From assembly GCA_900543615.1 (NCBI GenBank), contig UQSC01000080.1, positions 1-8,259 of the forward strand: a stretch of 8,259 nt of DNA. The letters are read 5' to 3'. The position numbers and the translations under genes were made by a program. Source of the stretch: an uncultured Collinsella sp. GTDB lineage: Bacteria > Actinomycetota > Coriobacteriia > Coriobacteriales > Coriobacteriaceae. Numbering within the stretch: position 1 is the first letter of the stretch; every line of letters starts with the position of its first letter. The notes under the pieces are model-generated. The model worked only from the letters and a program-made list of their open reading frames with translations. It was not told the DNA's origin and searched no databases. Below are positions 5,782 through 8,259 of this stretch, in pieces.

Positions 5782-7128
5782 TTACGCCCCCTCAACAGGG
5801 TCAACGGACAGGACAATCTCGCTGGCACCTAGGTCGAGTGCACGCTGAATCACCTTCGCTGGCAGTGGGAAGCTCTCCATGACGCTCGGTTTAAACGGGC
5901 GGACCTTGCCTGTAAGCAGTTCCTCGTCGCCCGCCAGAATGCGCACGCGGGCGGCGTTGACCGGTCGGCGCACGCGGAAGTTGAGCTTGGTGAGCGCCGC
6001 GGCCGTAATGCGTTCCGGCAGCGCGTAGCCCGCGATGCCGGCAGGGGAGACCGTGAGCTCGCAGTCCGGAACGGCGCCCGCGCCGGTCCCCAGCGCGTAC
6101 GTCGCCGCAGCTGCGCCTGCCCTCTCGGACTCACACGTCACGTTGTCGGCCAGGTCGTGCACGTGCAGCACGTTGCCGCAGGCAAAGATGCCCGGTACGC
6201 CCGTCTGCAGGCTCTGGTCCACCACGGCGCCGCGCGTGCGCTGGTCAAGCTCCACGCCCGCGGCAACCGAAAGCTCGTTCTCGGGAATCAGGCCCACCGA
6301 AAGCAGTAACGTGTCGCACGGAACAACGCGCTCAGTCCCCGGAATGGGCGCCAGGTGCTCGTCGACCTGGCTCACCTCGACGGCTTCCACGCGGTCGTGC
6401 CCGATCACACGCGTGACGGTGGTGGACAGGTGCAGCGGAATTCCAAAGTCGTCCAGACAGTTCTTCACATTGCGGCGCAGACCGTTGGCGTACGGCATGA
6501 GCTCGTACACGCCCTCGACCGAAATCCCCTCGAGCGTGCAGCGGCGCGCCATGATAAGTCCGATGTCGCCCGAGCCCAAAATGACGGCACGCGAGCCGGG
6601 CTTGAGGTTTTCGATATTGATGTATCGCTGCGCCAAGCCGGCCGTAAACACGCCGGCGGGGCGGCTGCCGGGGATCTTGATCTCGCTTCGCGTGCGCTCG
6701 CGGCAGCCCATGGCAAGGACGACCGCGCGTCCGGTGAGCTGCAGCATGCCGGCACGGCTCATGAGCGTGACGGTGTGGACCGAGGTGTCTTCCGTAGGCT
6801 CGCCTGAATCAATCCCAAGCACCATGCTGTTCAGGAACAGTGCAATGTCGGTTGCGTGCACCTGGTCGATAAAGCGCTGCGCGTACTCGGGACCGGTGAG
6901 CTCCTGTTTAAAGTGCGACAGGCCAAAGCCGGGGTGGATGCACTGGCGGAGGATTCCGCCCAGATGCTGTTCACGCTCCACGATGGCCACGTGCGCGCCG
7001 GCCTTTTGCGCGGCCAGCGCGGCCGCCATGCCTGCAGGCCCGCCGCCGATAACGACCACGTCGAAGGCTTGCGTTTGTACGGCTTCTACGACGCCGCTAT
7101 CAATTGCGCTCGATCCGAATTCCGCCAT
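5782..7128 (-). CDS. NAD(P)/FAD-dependent oxidoreductase (Pyr_redox_2 fold)
   Basis: A 448 aa flavoprotein with two dinucleotide-binding folds. FAD site: VVVIGGGPAG (24-33) with the acidic strand end near Glu51. NAD(P) site: AVILGSGDIG (181-190). A late FAD motif GIFACGNVLHVHDLADN (313-329) has GN where many relatives have GD. GGILRQCIHPGFG (57-69) is characteristic of the oxidoreductases that accompany GlpA-like enzymes. There is no CxxC or CxxxxC redox disulfide, so it is not a thioredoxin or lipoamide reductase. The roughly 80 residues after 365 form an extra C-terminal domain of unclear fold. The ATG at 7128 has AAGGGGGG (7138-7145) 9 nt upstream and overlaps the previous gene by 43 nt, suggesting translational coupling. 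It probably passes electrons between NAD(P)H and the upstream dehydrogenase; the real acceptor is unknown. Confidence 0.88.
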   Translation of the reverse strand: MAEFGSSAIDSGVVEAVQTQAFDVVVIGGGPAGMAAALAAQKAGAHVAIVEREQHLGGILRQCIHPGFGLSHFKQELTGPEYAQRFIDQVHATDIALFLNSMVLGIDSGEPTEDTSVHTVTLMSRAGMLQLTGRAVVLAMGCRERTRSEIKIPGSRPAGVFTAGLAQRYINIENLKPGSRAVILGSGDIGLIMARRCTLEGISVEGVYELMPYANGLRRNVKNCLDDFGIPLHLSTTVTRVIGHDRVEAVEVSQVDEHLAPIPGTERVVPCDTLLLSVGLIPENELSVAAGVELDQRTRGAVVDQSLQTGVPGIFACGNVLHVHDLADNVTCESERAGAAAATYALGTGAGAVPDCELTVSPAGIAGYALPERITAAALTKLNFRVRRPVNAARVRILAGDEELLTGKVRPFKPSVMESFPLPAKVIQRALDLGASEIVLSVDPVEGA

Positions 7129-8231
7129 CCTAGCGCACCCCCCTTCAGCGGTCCCTCAACCAGCCAAGATCCGGCATCCTCCAACAGCACCTTGCTGGGA
7201 TCGCAGCCCAACTCGCGCGCTAGGATTGACACCACGCGGCTCTGGCAAAAGCCACTTTGGCACCGACCCATGCCGGCGCGGCAGCGGCGCTTGACGCCCT
7301 CGACCGAAACCGCGCCCGGGTGGCGTCGAATCGCGGCAACGATCTCGGCCTCGGGCACCGTCTCGCAGCGGCAGACGATCTGCCCCCACGCGGGATCGGA
7401 CTCAATGAGCTCCTCCTTGCGCGTCAGCGGTGCGCGGTCAAAGTCGTCCGGTGCGCGGCGAATTGCGTTCCAGTCCGCTCGCTCGCGCAGCTCCACGCCC
7501 GCCTCACGCATCACAAGCTCCACACGCTCGGCAATGGCCGGCGCACTCGCCACGCCCGGCGACTGAATGCCCGCCGCCTGGAAAAGCCCTGGCACCATGG
7601 CCGACTGTCCAATTAAGAAGTCGTTCGTTCCCTGAATGACCGGACGCCCGCCGGCAAATGCGCGCACCACGCGGCGCGTGTCCAGATCGGGCACCAGCTT
7701 TCGTGCACCGGTCAGCAGCGCGTTTACATCGCTCGCATAGGTCTGCGTGTCGCCCGGCTCGCGCACGGCAGCCGTGGCGGTGATCACGGTGTTGCCGTGT
7801 ACGGTGCCCGTGACGATAACGCCCTTGGACACCGGCGTGGGAACGGGGTAGAGCGGCATGAGCGCACGCGGCTCCTTGTCCAGCACCACGATGTTGCCCT
7901 GACGCCAGACCATCTGAAACTCCTCGGCGCCCGCCATATGCGAGATGTCGGCGGCGCCGTTGCCTGCGGCGTTGATCAGGTAGCGGCAGCGCACGTTGCC
8001 AGCGGGGGTCGTCAGCGTAAAGCGCGCGTCGTCGCCCGAGCCCGCGACTTCAATCGCTTCCACCGGAGCGGACCGCATAAACGTCACCCCGTTGGCGACG
8101 GCGTTCTCCAGCGCGGCGATGGCGACCTCAAACGGATCAACATAGCCGGTCGAGGGGCACCACAGCGCGCAAGCCGCCTGGGCACTCGCACGCGGCTCTA
8201 ACTCGTGGATGTGGTCGGGTCCGACGATCGA
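7086..8231 (-). CDS. GlpA/LhgO-like FAD oxidoreductase with BFD [2Fe-2S] domain, 5'-truncated
   Basis: The C-terminal 381 residues of a DAO-family flavoprotein. Members oxidise glycerol-3-phosphate (anaerobic GlpA) or 2-hydroxyacids such as 2-hydroxyglutarate (LhgO). The N-terminal FAD-binding GxGxxG lies beyond the contig end. Numbering genome-encoded residues from the Ser at 8231: substrate/FAD domain about 1-235, with the cofactor-typical YLINAAGNGA (84-93), RAFAGGRPV (190-198) and GLFQAAGIQSPGVASAPAIA (215-234). The C-terminal Fer2_BFD domain has C287-x-C289 (VCRCE) and C324-x4-C329 (GRCQSGFC), spaced as in GlpA, with an extra C317. Stop TAG at 7086-7088. An open frame continues to 8249, but its first residues (MCIRDR) are adapter, so the true start is unknown. 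First visible gene of the three-gene operon. GlpA and LhgO-type alternatives cannot be separated without the N-terminus or the upstream genes. Confidence 0.88.
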   Translation of the reverse strand, partial: SIVGPDHIHELEPRASAQAACALWCPSTGYVDPFEVAIAALENAVANGVTFMRSAPVEAIEVAGSGDDARFTLTTPAGNVRCRYLINAAGNGAADISHMAGAEEFQMVWRQGNIVVLDKEPRALMPLYPVPTPVSKGVIVTGTVHGNTVITATAAVREPGDTQTYASDVNALLTGARKLVPDLDTRRVVRAFAGGRPVIQGTNDFLIGQSAMVPGLFQAAGIQSPGVASAPAIAERVELVMREAGVELRERADWNAIRRAPDDFDRAPLTRKEELIESDPAWGQIVCRCETVPEAEIVAAIRRHPGAVSVEGVKRRCRAGMGRCQSGFCQSRVVSILARELGCDPSKVLLEDAGSWLVEGPLKGGALGWRNSDRAQLIAAS

Positions 8232-8232
8232 C

Positions 8233-8259
8233 CTGTCTCTTATACACATCTCCGAGCCC
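8233..8259 (+). other. Residual Nextera i7-side adapter (artefact)
   Basis: CTGTCTCTTATACACATCT (8233-8251) is the Tn5 mosaic end in reverse orientation, followed by CCGAGCCC, the start of the Nextera read-2 adapter. It mirrors the adapter at 1-50. On the minus strand it gives the false N-terminus MCIRDR to the 7086-8231 gene. Confidence 0.99.

Noticed and set aside
5778..5828. Upstream ATG at 5828 as the DUF1667 start
   Set aside because: It would overlap the preceding gene by 47 nt and adds an Arg/Leu-rich leader outside the family pattern; the ATG at 5777 has a good RBS.
6035..7294. 419-codon plus-strand open frame opposite the FAD oxidoreductase
   Set aside because: Low-complexity Ser/Thr/Arg/Pro composition typical of an antisense shadow; the minus strand carries clear Rossmann and FAD motifs.

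Overview
The window is an 8.2 kb contig with untrimmed Illumina Nextera/Tn5 adapter on both ends (1-50 and 8233-8259); genuine DNA runs from 51 to 8232. GC content is high. The gene content (valS-folC, an M24 prolidase, and a set of FAD oxidoreductases with a DUF1667 protein) and the style of the intergenic repeats suggest a gut Coriobacteriia bacterium, most likely Collinsella. That assignment is an inference from recalled gene order and sequence style; no search was run.

Layout. Plus strand: the 3' two-thirds of valS (51-1846, cut by the contig edge), a 280 bp spacer with a large nested inverted repeat and an intrinsic terminator, then a complete folC (2126-3469). Minus strand: a complete M24 Xaa-Pro peptidase gene (3823-4911), with its own promoter, RBS and rho-independent terminator. 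Also minus strand: a tight three-gene operon read from the right edge, made of a 5'-truncated GlpA/LhgO-like FAD oxidoreductase with a [2Fe-2S] BFD domain (7086-8231), a pyridine-nucleotide/FAD oxidoreductase (5782-7128) and a small Cys-rich DUF1667 protein (5379-5777). The last three probably form one anaerobic flavoprotein electron-transfer system, plausibly for glycerol-3-phosphate or another 2-hydroxyacid/polyol phosphate; the substrate is not proven by the sequence.

The most unusual material is intergenic. The spacers on both sides of the peptidase gene each hold one copy of the same roughly 220-250 bp element, in the same orientation. Each copy has a conserved 30 nt box, then a 29 nt arm, an exact 12 nt gap, a conserved 47 nt core, a 43-45 nt gap and the complementary arm. 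Box and core are conserved between copies (27/30 and 37/47), but the arms differ in sequence while each stays self-complementary. Each spacer also holds a second repeat type, a 65 nt hairpin with a shared stem base (GTTGCGGTGRAAT) and an unrelated but still paired inner stem. The peptidase gene's terminator lies inside one copy of the larger element, and its best -35 box lies at the edge of the other, so host signals appear embedded in the repeats. No transposase, CRISPR, tRNA or rRNA was seen.
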